Shown here one piece after another: positions 29,431 to 38,670 of a stretch of 64,000 nt of DNA. The first letter of the stretch is position 1. Each line of letters begins with the position of its first letter. The DNA lies in contig JAQUVM010000001.1 in the NCBI GenBank assembly GCA_028693355.1, forward strand, positions 1-64,000, in the 5' to 3' direction. The notes under the pieces were generated by a model. It ran no database searches and was not told the DNA's origin. It saw only the letters and a program-made list of their open reading frames with translations. This DNA is from Burkholderiales bacterium. GTDB lineage: Bacteria; Pseudomonadota; Gammaproteobacteria; Burkholderiales; UBA11063. A program made the translations under genes and the position numbers.

Positions 29431-30891
29431 TTATATCTGAGTACAAATGTATTTTTCAACTAAATACTCATTTATACCTGTTTTACCACCTTCACGTCCC
29501 AGACCAGACATTTTAATTCCACCAAAAGGAACATTTTCAGCAGAAATGCTACCAGTATTAACCCCTACCATACCAAACTCTAAATCTTCACTAACTCTAT
29601 AGATGCGTGCATTACTCTGTGTAAAAATATAACTTGCTAAACCATACTCTGTATTATTTGCCATAGCTACAGCCTCTTCATCTGTAGTAAAAGTATATAT
29701 AGGCAAAACTGGAGCAAATATTTCTTCTTTAAATAAACGATTTTTAGTGTTTGGGCAATCAATAATTGTAGGTTCAAAGAATCTTTTACCAATATTAGCT
29801 GCAACCTTACCGCCACAAATTAAATTTGCACCATGATCAATCGCATCGGCTACTAAACTATTTACATGCATCACTGCATCATCATTAATCAATGGGCCTA
29901 AACTCACATGAGAATCACGCCCATCTCCTAGCTGTAACTGACTAACCTTATCTAATAATTTATCTATTAGAATATTCTTTATTTTTTTATGTACCAAAAT
30001 CCGATTAGCGCATACACAAGTCTGTCCACTGTTTCTAAATTTGCTGGCTATGATTCCGTCTATAGCTAGATCTAAATTGGCATCATCAAAAACAATTAAT
30101 GGAGCATTTCCACCCAATTCAAGCGATAATTTTTTCATAGTATTTGCTGAGTTTTGGTATAACCATACACCAACTTCAGTTGAGCCAGTAAAGGTTAATT
30201 TACGAATATCTTGATTATGGCATAAGAACTCACCAATTTTACCGCTATGACCATGAATAATATTGAAGCAAGCAGCAGGTATGCCCGCTTCAAGAGCTAA
30301 AACTCCCAAAGCATTTGCCGATAACGGAGTCATGCTTGCTGGCTTTGCTATCATAGTACAGCCTGCGGCTAATGCTGGTGCTAACTTTCTTCCAAGCATA
30401 GCACTTGGAAAATTCCACGGTGTTATCGCTGCGCATACGCCTATTGCTTGCTTAATTACAGAGGATCTTTGATTTATATTATTAGCAGGAATTACATCAC
30501 CATAGGCACGTCTAGCCTCTTCACTAAACCACTCAAAAAAGGATGCACTGTATAAAACTTCGTTTTTAGCCTCAGATAATGGCTTACCTTGCTCGATAGT
30601 TAAAATTAGGGCTAAATCATCAATATTTTCTATAATTAACTCATATAATTTACGAATCAACCGACTTCTTTCAAGTGCAGATTTTTTAGACCAAATAAGA
30701 AAAGCATCTTTACTGCTTTTAACTGAATTATCTAAATCTTCATTTGTTGCTATTGCTATATTAGCTAATAACTCATCATTTACAGGATTAATTACTCTAA
30801 ATGTATCTGGATTATTTATCCATACCCCATCAATTAATAATCCTGTTTGAATTAAATCTGATCTCTTTAAATATTTGGCCCAATTAAACAT
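29431..30891 (-). CDS. gabD: NAD(P)-dependent succinate-semialdehyde dehydrogenase
   Basis: ALDH motifs TPWNFPSAMLGRK, TFTGSTEVG, LELGGNAP, NSGQTCVCANR, EEIFAPVLP. Confidence 0.93.
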   Translation of the reverse strand: MFNWAKYLKRSDLIQTGLLIDGVWINNPDTFRVINPVNDELLANIAIATNEDLDNSVKSSKDAFLIWSKKSALERSRLIRKLYELIIENIDDLALILTIEQGKPLSEAKNEVLYSASFFEWFSEEARRAYGDVIPANNINQRSSVIKQAIGVCAAITPWNFPSAMLGRKLAPALAAGCTMIAKPASMTPLSANALGVLALEAGIPAACFNIIHGHSGKIGEFLCHNQDIRKLTFTGSTEVGVWLYQNSANTMKKLSLELGGNAPLIVFDDANLDLAIDGIIASKFRNSGQTCVCANRILVHKKIKNILIDKLLDKVSQLQLGDGRDSHVSLGPLINDDAVMHVNSLVADAIDHGANLICGGKVAANIGKRFFEPTIIDCPNTKNRLFKEEIFAPVLPIYTFTTDEEAVAMANNTEYGLASYIFTQSNARIYRVSEDLEFGMVGVNTGSISAENVPFGGIKMSGLGREGGKTGINEYLVEKYICTQI

Positions 30892-30990
30892 AATTTACTC
30901 CAATATTAATACCAACATTATTCTAGTTACAAAACTCTAGACACAATCTTTAATGTTTTTTTAAAAACCATAAACATAATATGCACACAT

Positions 30991-31115
30991 AGCTCGAAGT
31001 ATTTGGGTTTTAGACTAGGAAGAGTTCAAAAAAATATGACGAAATGTACAAATGGTACATGAGGAAATATTTTTTTGAAATTTGACAACGTATAAAGCCT
31101 AAAAACAAAGAGCTA
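30991..31115 (+). repeat. Intergenic repeat family R1, copy C
   Basis: CTCGAAGTATTTGGGTTTTAGACTAGGAA...GACGAAATGTACAAATGGTACATGAGGAAATATTTTTTTGA...GACAACGTATAAAGCCTAAAAACAAAGAGCTAAA. Confidence 0.85.
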
Positions 31116-31460
31116 AAGTATGATTATATTCTTAAGCCACTCAACATTACCCTCATCATCTAGTATTACCGCATCAAAACGACAATTAACATCTCGTCCT
31201 AATTTCATCATAAAAAACTGTGCGGTTTTAACTAATTTCATTTGTTTAGCACGTGTAATACTCTCAAGTCCAGAACCAATTCCTGCTTTACGGTTTTTTA
31301 CTTCGACAAATATATAACTATCACCATCATGCATAATTAAATCAATTTCACCAAACCGTGAATAAAAATTAGACACAATTAATCGTAATCCATTTTTTTG
31401 GAGAAAAAAAGATGCAGCTGACTCACCAGCTGCACCTTTTTGCTTAGTATTAACCATCAT
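31113..31460 (-). CDS. YraN family (UPF0102) nuclease-like protein
   Basis: GAAGESAASFFLQKNGLRLIVSNFYSRFGEIDLIMHDGDSYIFVEVKNR. Confidence 0.95.
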   Translation of the reverse strand: MMVNTKQKGAAGESAASFFLQKNGLRLIVSNFYSRFGEIDLIMHDGDSYIFVEVKNRKAGIGSGLESITRAKQMKLVKTAQFFMMKLGRDVNCRFDAVILDDEGNVEWLKNIIIL

Positions 31461-32003
31461 TTAATTAGTATAATCAAACAAAGTAACTACTTTTTGTACT
31501 CCACCAATTATAGATGTCATATTAGCCGCTGACTCACCTTGAGCTACAGTTACATCACCTAATAAGTACACTACGCTATTTGTAGTTTCAACTTTTATAT
31601 TTCCACTAGGCATATCTTTAGCTGCAAATAATTTTGATTTAACTGCGGTAGTCAACCCAGCATCAGAGCTCTTGATTGAAAAAGAGACCGGAAGTCTTGT
31701 TTCGGTATAGTCATAAATTTTTGTAACTCCAGGATAACCTCTAGCCACATTTAACATATACTTACGTAAATCTTCATTTAATACCTGACCTGTTAGCAAT
31801 ACTCTACCATTATAAACCAAAGCATATATATTAGAATCTGGGAAATTATCGCTATTACCTAATTTAGCTGATAAATTGCTTTGGATATTGAAGTCACTAG
31901 GACTAACATTAGTATCAGCAGGTCTGCTCGGAGTAAAAACTGAACAACCAGCAAATAATAAACTAAGACCAATAACTGGCAAATATTTAACTACACTTCG
32001 CAT
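31461..32003 (-). CDS. BON domain lipoprotein
   Basis: Lipobox LLFAGCS; two BON-like repeats (VYNGRVLLTGQV, VYLLGDVT). Confidence 0.9.
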   Translation of the reverse strand: MRSVVKYLPVIGLSLLFAGCSVFTPSRPADTNVSPSDFNIQSNLSAKLGNSDNFPDSNIYALVYNGRVLLTGQVLNEDLRKYMLNVARGYPGVTKIYDYTETRLPVSFSIKSSDAGLTTAVKSKLFAAKDMPSGNIKVETTNSVVYLLGDVTVAQGESAANMTSIIGGVQKVVTLFDYTN

Positions 32004-32022
32004 CTAACTCTCCAAATTTTTA

Positions 32023-32592
32023 CTATTGAAATAACGGAACTACACGTTTAACATCACTAACTTGGCGAGCCGCTTCTGTCATTTTATTTGCTTGGTATTC
32101 ATCAACCATTCCAAGTAAATATACCACACCATTTGTTGTTACTACTTTTACATCATTACTATCTACATTTTTAGTAAATAATAATTTTGATTTAACTGCA
32201 GAAGTGATATACGCATCTTTACTACTTTGCGTAGCTGATTGATTTTTACCTACTTCTAAATAATTATAAACTGATTTCACACCTGGTACTTGTTTTGCCA
32301 TAGCTTCAGCTTTACTTTTTCCTTCTGCATTAGAAACTTGTCCAGATAACAGAATTCTTGCATTATAACTTGTAACTTCTATATTGCCTGGCACTGTAGC
32401 CGTTACTGCATCAGATACCTTACTACGTAAGCCTTGATCATCAAAAACACCAGATGAGCTACGAGGATCTTCAGCAACTGCAACTCCAGTTGTTGCACCA
32501 GCTGCCACGCCACCAACTACAGCCGCCGCACAACCAAACATACTAGAACTTAGTGCAATAACTGCTGTTAATTTTAATAAATTTTTATTCAT
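32023..32592 (-). CDS. BON domain lipoprotein (DolP/YraP-like)
   Basis: Lipobox SMFGCAA; SYNARILLSGQV, TTNGVVYLLGMV. Start at MNKNLLKL after AAGGA RBS. Confidence 0.9.
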   Translation of the reverse strand: MNKNLLKLTAVIALSSSMFGCAAAVVGGVAAGATTGVAVAEDPRSSSGVFDDQGLRSKVSDAVTATVPGNIEVTSYNARILLSGQVSNAEGKSKAEAMAKQVPGVKSVYNYLEVGKNQSATQSSKDAYITSAVKSKLLFTKNVDSNDVKVVTTNGVVYLLGMVDEYQANKMTEAARQVSDVKRVVPLFQ

Positions 32593-32751
32593 TTCCTTGA
32601 CCCTCATAAAATATTTTCTTATACGCTTGTAATTATGCCATATTTTAGTTAATTTATCTACCATACTTCTTAGAATAAATCCTTAACACTATGCATATAG
32701 CTATATATAATGAATTATGGCATAATCGGGTTAATTATAAAATAGCATAAA

Positions 32752-32801
32752 TATAGCTAACCTCAAATCAAATGAGATCATTTGAAAGTGAGTTAGCTAT
32801 A
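32752..32801. repeat. 50-bp near-palindrome with MITE-family TIR
   Basis: TATAGCTAACCTCAAATCAAATGAGATCATTTGAAAGTGAGTTAGCTATA. The outer 15 nt of the reverse complement (TATAGCTAACTCACT) match the MITE at 53710. Confidence 0.75.
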
Positions 32802-32821
32802 TATAAATCAGGAGATACGTA

Positions 32822-34201
32822 ATGATAAGCCCATTAAATATGTTTTCTATAGGTATAGGACCTTCTAGCTCTCACACCGTTGGTCCAATGAAAGCAGGAT
32901 TAATCTTTGTTAATAGATTAGTAACCAATAATCTATTAACAAATGTTATAAGAATAGAAATAAAGCTATATGGTTCATTAGCATTAACAGGTGAAGGTCA
33001 TGGCACATTTTTGGCTGTATTAAATGGATTATCAGGTGAACATCCTAAAACAATAGACCCTGATACTATTTCATCTCGAGCAGATGAAATAAAAATAAGT
33101 AAAAAAATTAATCTAGCAAAGAAACAGATTATTGATTTTGATTATGACAAAGATTTATTAATTATAAAAGATGAATTTTTACCAGAACACGCAAATGGAA
33201 TGAGATTTACTGCATTTGATAAAGAACAACAAATTATTTATAGCGAAGAATTTTTCTCAGTAGGTGGTGGATTTATCTTAGATAAAGCACAATTTCATAA
33301 TCCATTAAATGAATCTAAAAAAAATGAAGCTATAATTCCGTACCCGTTCCAAACAGCTCATGAATTATTTAATTTATGCAATAAACATAATTTACGTATT
33401 TACGAGTTAGTATTAGCTAATGAATTGGTTGCTCGTGGGAACAACTCTGCATACGATGAAGCATTAGAGATAGCAGAAGTAATGCGCAGTTCAACTGATA
33501 GAGGTCTAAAGCATGATGGGTTTCTTCCTGGTGGATTAAATGTAAAGCGTCGTGCACCAAATTTATATCGTCAGTTAATAAAAGATAATTTAAAAGACGT
33601 TTCTGAACAAGATCAACGCTTATTGGCAATGACCTATGCAATTGCAGTTAACGAAGAAAATGCTTCTTTTAGCCGAGTAGTAACTGCACCAACTAATGGT
33701 TCGGCAGGAACAATCCCAGGCGTATTAGAATATTACTTAAATTTTTACCCTAATGTATCTAAAGACCAAATTGTTGAATTTATAATAACTGCAGGTGCAA
33801 TTGGCGTATTATATAAGTATAATGCTTCAATATCCGCAGCTGAAGTTGGATGCCAAGGAGAAATTGGCGTTGCTTGCTCTATGGCAGCTGGAGCGTTAAC
33901 AGCTGTACTTGGTGGAACTACATTACAAATTGAAAAATCTGCTGAGATTGCAATGGAACATTGTCTAGGTATGACATGTGATCCGATTGGAGGATTAGTA
34001 CAAATACCATGCATAGAAAGAAACGGCGTTGCCGCAAGTAAAGCAATTGATATAGCTAAATTATCACTACTTGAAAACGAAGCTGGTAAAGTTAGTTTGG
34101 ATGATGTAATTACAACCATGATGCAAACAGGTCGCGATATGAGTAACCGCTACAAAGAAACAGCTTTAGCTGGATTAGCTGTAAATGTAATTGCTTGTTA
34201 G
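32822..34201 (+). CDS. sdaA: L-serine ammonia-lyase (L-serine dehydratase)
   Basis: [60 protein letters not shown]. Confidence 0.96.
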   Translation: MISPLNMFSIGIGPSSSHTVGPMKAGLIFVNRLVTNNLLTNVIRIEIKLYGSLALTGEGHGTFLAVLNGLSGEHPKTIDPDTISSRADEIKISKKINLAKKQIIDFDYDKDLLIIKDEFLPEHANGMRFTAFDKEQQIIYSEEFFSVGGGFILDKAQFHNPLNESKKNEAIIPYPFQTAHELFNLCNKHNLRIYELVLANELVARGNNSAYDEALEIAEVMRSSTDRGLKHDGFLPGGLNVKRRAPNLYRQLIKDNLKDVSEQDQRLLAMTYAIAVNEENASFSRVVTAPTNGSAGTIPGVLEYYLNFYPNVSKDQIVEFIITAGAIGVLYKYNASISAAEVGCQGEIGVACSMAAGALTAVLGGTTLQIEKSAEIAMEHCLGMTCDPIGGLVQIPCIERNGVAASKAIDIAKLSLLENEAGKVSLDDVITTMMQTGRDMSNRYKETALAGLAVNVIAC

Positions 34202-34839
34202 GTTATAACGTGATTAATATTTCTGGTAAAAATAATAAAATTATAATTATTTCAGAGTCTGGTGAAAAATCTTTGCTAAACTCTGAAATACCAAATCTAA
34301 ATCTAGAAATAAAAGGCAATAATAACTACTTAGTAATAGAATTGCCAATCAACTTCCTTGATGGAACAACTATAAAAATCTTGAATGATAATACTCATGT
34401 AGAAATTGCTTCATCTCCATATATGAAATTAATGCTTCGTTGTTCTTATGGTGATGGACAAATTTGTAAAATTCAGAAAAATACCGTAATGGTTGATGTT
34501 GCAATTTATCTTGAAGGCAAAACAGAGCTCTATATTGGTCAAGATTGTTTATTTTCATATGGCCCTATTTATATTAGACCTTGTGACGGCCATAGCATTA
34601 TAGATTTACATACAAATGATCTTTTAAATAAACCAAACGCGCCAATTACTATCGGAGATCACTGTTGGATTAGTTGCGGATGTCAGATTATTCGAGGTAC
34701 TTCGTTACCTAATAACACTATCGTTGGCGCAGGCGCAATTGTAAATAAAAAATTTACTGAGGAATATACAGTTATTGCGGGAATACCCGCAAAAATAATA
34801 AATCGTAATAGTAAAATGGGATATAAAAAACCCTTATAA
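34195..34839 (+). CDS. Hexapeptide-repeat acyltransferase (WbbJ-like)
   Basis: ITIGDHCWISCGCQIIRGTSLPNNTIVGAGAIVNKKF...VIAGIPAKII. Start codon uncertain (TTG 34195 or GTG 34210). Confidence 0.85.
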   Translation: MLGYNVINISGKNNKIIIISESGEKSLLNSEIPNLNLEIKGNNNYLVIELPINFLDGTTIKILNDNTHVEIASSPYMKLMLRCSYGDGQICKIQKNTVMVDVAIYLEGKTELYIGQDCLFSYGPIYIRPCDGHSIIDLHTNDLLNKPNAPITIGDHCWISCGCQIIRGTSLPNNTIVGAGAIVNKKFTEEYTVIAGIPAKIINRNSKMGYKKPL

Positions 34840-34933
34840 TTATGAAATTTAGCGCTATTTTATAATTTATAAAATATATAAAAATGAAACTGGCATGGGA
34901 AAATTTATACGGTTAGTTTAATATCATTAGTAA

Positions 34934-34949
34934 TGTTTCACATGAAACG
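34934..34949. promoter_or_regulatory. parS-like site
   Basis: TGTTTCACATGAAACG, 14/16 match to TGTTTCACGTGAAACA; intergenic. Confidence 0.7.
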
Positions 34950-35002
34950 TAGTTAATATATAGCAATTTTTTAAATCTCAAATACATATGCTATCTACGT
35001 TA

Positions 35003-36244
35003 TTACAGCAATTTTTGTTTAATTACAGAGAAAACTTTTTCAGAGGAACCCTGATATTTACTAATAAATTCATTACAGTTACTTTTTAATTTATTATACT
35101 CTTCTACATTGCAAGCTAAATCATTAACACATTGCTTTAATTCACTAATTTTTATTTGTCTAGCACACCCTATTTGTGTACTATTTTTAGCTACATCAGC
35201 AAAATTAAACATAGATTGTCCAAATATAACAGGTATATTCATAAAAATTGCTTCAATAGGGTTCTGCCCTCCACAATCAGTAAAACTCCCCCCTATTACA
35301 GTAAGATAGCTAATAGCGTAGTATGCAAGCATTTCACCCATACTGTCCCCAATAACTACTTTAGTGGTATTTTCTATTTGTTGATTGCTTGAGCGTTTTT
35401 GATAAGATATATTTTTAGATTTTAATAAGTTTTCTAAAACAGAAAACCTCTCTGGGTGGCGTGGAATAATTAAATAACAAACATCTAAATCTAAATCTAT
35501 ATTGTTTAAGATTAGCTCTTCTTCACCATCACGAGTCGAAGCAAAAGTAATTACTCGTCTACTCCCAAACAATTTTTTAAATAATTCAACAAGCTGAACT
35601 GTATCATTATTTACAACTAGATCAAATTTGGTATTACCTATAATACTTAAATCACCCAGATAAGATAATTTTTTGAAATTATTAGCAGTATTTTCATCCT
35701 GACACAATATACCAGAGAATTTATTTATAATAGGCATTAAAGCCCATTTAAAGCGATTATATCCTCTATAAGATCTATCAGATAACCTAGCATTAGCAAG
35801 ATATAAAGGAACTCTATAATCAGCAGCAAAATGAATTAGATTAGGCCAAATTTCAGTTTCCATTATAATACCAATTTTAGGCTTAAAAGTTTTATAAAAA
35901 CTCTTTACACAAAAACTAATATCATAAGGTACATAGTGAACAATCGCCTGAGGATAGAGTGATTTGGCTGTATCACGCCCTGTTGGCGTCATATTAGTAA
36001 TCAAAGTTTGATAATTGGGTAAATTCGTTTCAATTAGTTCAACTAGTTTTTGCATAGCTCGAGTTTCACCAACTGATACCGAATGTAACCAAATGATTGG
36101 CTTAGTACTTGGATTATGTAATTTACACCCAAATCTTTCATGCCAATTTTCTAAATATGCTGAGTTTTTCTTGCCGCGTTTTTTTAGATATAACGGTATT
36201 AATGGTGCTATAACATAAGTTAGTAAGGAATAAAATTTACGCAT
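35003..36244 (-). CDS. waaA: 3-deoxy-D-manno-octulosonic acid (Kdo) transferase
   Basis: WLHSVSVGETRAMQ, METEIWPNLI, ARLSDRSYRGYNRFKW, IGGSFTDCGGQNPIEA. Confidence 0.95.
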   Translation of the reverse strand: MRKFYSLLTYVIAPLIPLYLKKRGKKNSAYLENWHERFGCKLHNPSTKPIIWLHSVSVGETRAMQKLVELIETNLPNYQTLITNMTPTGRDTAKSLYPQAIVHYVPYDISFCVKSFYKTFKPKIGIIMETEIWPNLIHFAADYRVPLYLANARLSDRSYRGYNRFKWALMPIINKFSGILCQDENTANNFKKLSYLGDLSIIGNTKFDLVVNNDTVQLVELFKKLFGSRRVITFASTRDGEEELILNNIDLDLDVCYLIIPRHPERFSVLENLLKSKNISYQKRSSNQQIENTTKVVIGDSMGEMLAYYAISYLTVIGGSFTDCGGQNPIEAIFMNIPVIFGQSMFNFADVAKNSTQIGCARQIKISELKQCVNDLACNVEEYNKLKSNCNEFISKYQGSSEKVFSVIKQKLL

Positions 36245-36524
36245 CTTTTTTTGTTTCAGGCTTTTCTATATCATCAGATTTTGTTTTCTGCATAGATTTA
36301 TTAATCATATCTGTAGAGCTGCTCATTACATCCATAAATTTATTCATCATAGTAAATGGATTTACATCTTTTAGCATTTTTGCTGAATTTGCCATTGTCT
36401 TCATAGTTTCTAGCTGAACTTTATATTGTTCTAAATAAACTATCATATTACTAGCAAAACTAATTTGTTTATCACACTCTTCAATACATTTTTCAGGAGA
36501 TGTGAATATTTCATTATTTATCAT
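36237..36524 (-). CDS. Hypothetical helical protein (possibly phasin-like)
   Basis: 95 aa, predicted helical, no cysteine-rich or catalytic motif; position and helical character only. Confidence 0.6.
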   Translation of the reverse strand: MINNEIFTSPEKCIEECDKQISFASNMIVYLEQYKVQLETMKTMANSAKMLKDVNPFTMMNKFMDVMSSSTDMINKSMQKTKSDDIEKPETKKDA

Positions 36525-36553
36525 GATGTGTTCCTAATTATATTTGTACAAAT

Positions 36554-37153
36554 TTAACCAACTATAAAAATCTGACCGGTTTGTAAACCTTCTACGCTTT
36601 TACTATAAGCCATTGCCGCATCAGCAGCTAAAACAGGTTTAAACCCTCTAAAAAATGGCGCATAGCTACCCAAAGCTTCGGTAATAACTGTAGGGCTAAT
36701 TATATTTATTCTTAATTCTTTTGGTAACTCAATTGCCGCATGCTTAACAAATCCATCTAGAGCGCCATTTACCATAGCTGCACTACTACCAAGCTCAATA
36801 GGTTCACGATTTAAAATACCACTTGTAAGCGTAAACGAACCTTTATTATTAAGATATTTTATACCTTCCAAAACTACATTCACTTGCCCCATTAGTTTAT
36901 TTTGTAAACCAGTTTGATATAAATCATCTGTCATTTCTTCTAATCTACCAAAATGAACTTTTCCAGATGATATAATTACAGCATCAATATTACCTACTGT
37001 TTGATACATCTTTTTAATTGATTCTTTATCTGTTATATCAACTTTAACATCACCACTAGTTCTTCCAGCAATGATAATTTCATGACGAGCAGATAACTCA
37101 TTTACAATTGCTTTACCAATAGTACCAGATCCACCTATTAATAGTATTTTCAT
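36554..37153 (-). CDS. Short-chain dehydrogenase/reductase
   Basis: MKILLIGGSGTIGKAIVNELSARHEIIIAGRTSGDVKVDITD, ISSGKVHFG. Confidence 0.88.
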   Translation of the reverse strand: MKILLIGGSGTIGKAIVNELSARHEIIIAGRTSGDVKVDITDKESIKKMYQTVGNIDAVIISSGKVHFGRLEEMTDDLYQTGLQNKLMGQVNVVLEGIKYLNNKGSFTLTSGILNREPIELGSSAAMVNGALDGFVKHAAIELPKELRINIISPTVITEALGSYAPFFRGFKPVLAADAAMAYSKSVEGLQTGQIFIVG

Positions 37154-37330
37154 AGTTTTTATTCCATATAACTAACTTTAAATTAAAAGTAAATTAGCTA
37201 TAAAATTTATAATTTTTAACTTTGTCAATTATAGCATATAGTATTTATAAAAATTTCTCTCGTTAATAATTAATAAACAAGTTTTTTATAAATATCTTTA
37301 TGATAAATAATTAAAACTATACTTTCTGGT

Positions 37331-38469
37331 TTATATATTATTAATAATATTTTTTGCTAATGCATATAATAGAGATATTGATTGATCTGCGAACATAAAT
37401 AATTTTACTTGTATTTTTTTGTTTATTTGCCACCCTCTAAGCCAAGCTCTAAAATGGATACTATAATTATGACCTTTTTTTACTAATTCTTTAGTTTTAA
37501 ATTTGCTTATATAACTTATATATGAGGCTAAACTATATTCTGTTAGTTTATTTTTTGTAAAATTAAACCCTAAAAAATCAAAGCCTGCGATTAGTTTACC
37601 AGTCTTGGTTTTACCACTGTGAGTAACTAATTTTAGTTTATTCAGGATTATATACATTTTGCGAATTAAATCTTTTAACTTTCTTCAGCTATTTGTAAAA
37701 AATACATAATCATCCATAAATCTAATGTAGTTAGTAGTCACCATAAGCTTATCAATTGGCAATAAAAAAACACCAGCTAAAAGTGGTGATAGTGGGCTAC
37801 CAAGAGGAATACCGAGTCGTATAATATTGACATATCCATCTAGGCTTTCTGTTCTACGAATTGTTTGATAAATTAAGCTAAGTAATGCTTTATCGTCTAT
37901 TAAATTAGCTAGCATATTACATAATATATCATGATTGATGCTACTATAAAAACTAGCAATATCTGTTTTAAAAAAGAAGGTATTATTTTGTACAAATTTA
38001 CGAGAAGAAGTGATGGCGGCTTGAATGCCGCCATTACCAGATAAATGCGTACATTGTTTAGATAGTTTTGGCTTTAAATATTCGGTTAACACTAGAGAAA
38101 TAGCTTTTATTACTATCACATCTTCGGCATTCCAAACAGCTCTTGAACCATCATCACAATTAGTACGGTAACGTAACATTGGAGAGAAGCGATAGCTTCC
38201 ATCCAATGTTTCCGAATTAGAGGCTTTATTGAATCCCAGCGCTCACGGAGTAACCAGATATCACTACTATAGCTAACTTCAGATTGAACTGTACAATGCA
38301 ATGAGCGACAACACCTATAAATAATAGGTTAGGAGCGAGTTAAGTAGTACAGTTTAAAAATGAGTTGAGCTATATCGGGGAAGTTTTCTCGTGATGTGCA
38401 ACACCATAAAAAAGCTTTCTCTAATATTTCGTTACTAGCTACTTGAGTTAAGAGCACTGAACTTTTCAA
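37331..38469 (-). pseudogene. Degraded reverse transcriptase (RNA-directed DNA polymerase)
   Basis: Pieces read ILEKAFLWCCTSRENFPD | SSDIWLLRERWDSIKPL | LDGSYRFSPMLRYRTNCDDGSRAVWNAEDVIVIKA...FFKTDIASFYSSINHD...RLGIPLGSPLSPLLAG...YIRFMDDYVFF | IAGFDFLGFNF. Broken by a MITE (38268-38374), a frameshift near 38207-38245 and an in-frame TGA at 37685-37687. Confidence 0.88.
38268..38374 (-). mobile_element. MITE copy 1, TA-flanked, inserted in the RT gene
   Basis: TIRs TATAGCTAACTTCAGATTGAACTGTAC / GTACAGTTTAAAAATGAGTTGAGCTATA. Removing it with one TA restores the reading frame FPDSSDIW. Confidence 0.85.
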
Positions 38470-38670
38470 TTTATATTATGCTCCAATGAATTAGACTAGT
38501 TGAGATTAAACGCATCTAAAATAGTACAAAGTACAAATTTTATTTTGATGCGTCTAACCAGATACGATTCAAATTCTATTGACAAATTAACTCTTGCTAA
38601 CTAATACTATATACTATTAGTTAAGTTGAAATTGCAAATTTTTGGTTTGCTCGTATATTCATCAATTTAA

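Noticed and set aside
33745-34119. Antisense ORF of 124 aa
   Set aside because: Opposite the highly conserved sdaA gene; no support as a real CDS.
38100-38670. Template repeat for a DGR
   Set aside because: No stretch visibly matching the GC-rich 3' end of the 38671-40044 lipoprotein gene was found by eye; a computational search is still needed, so no TR is annotated.
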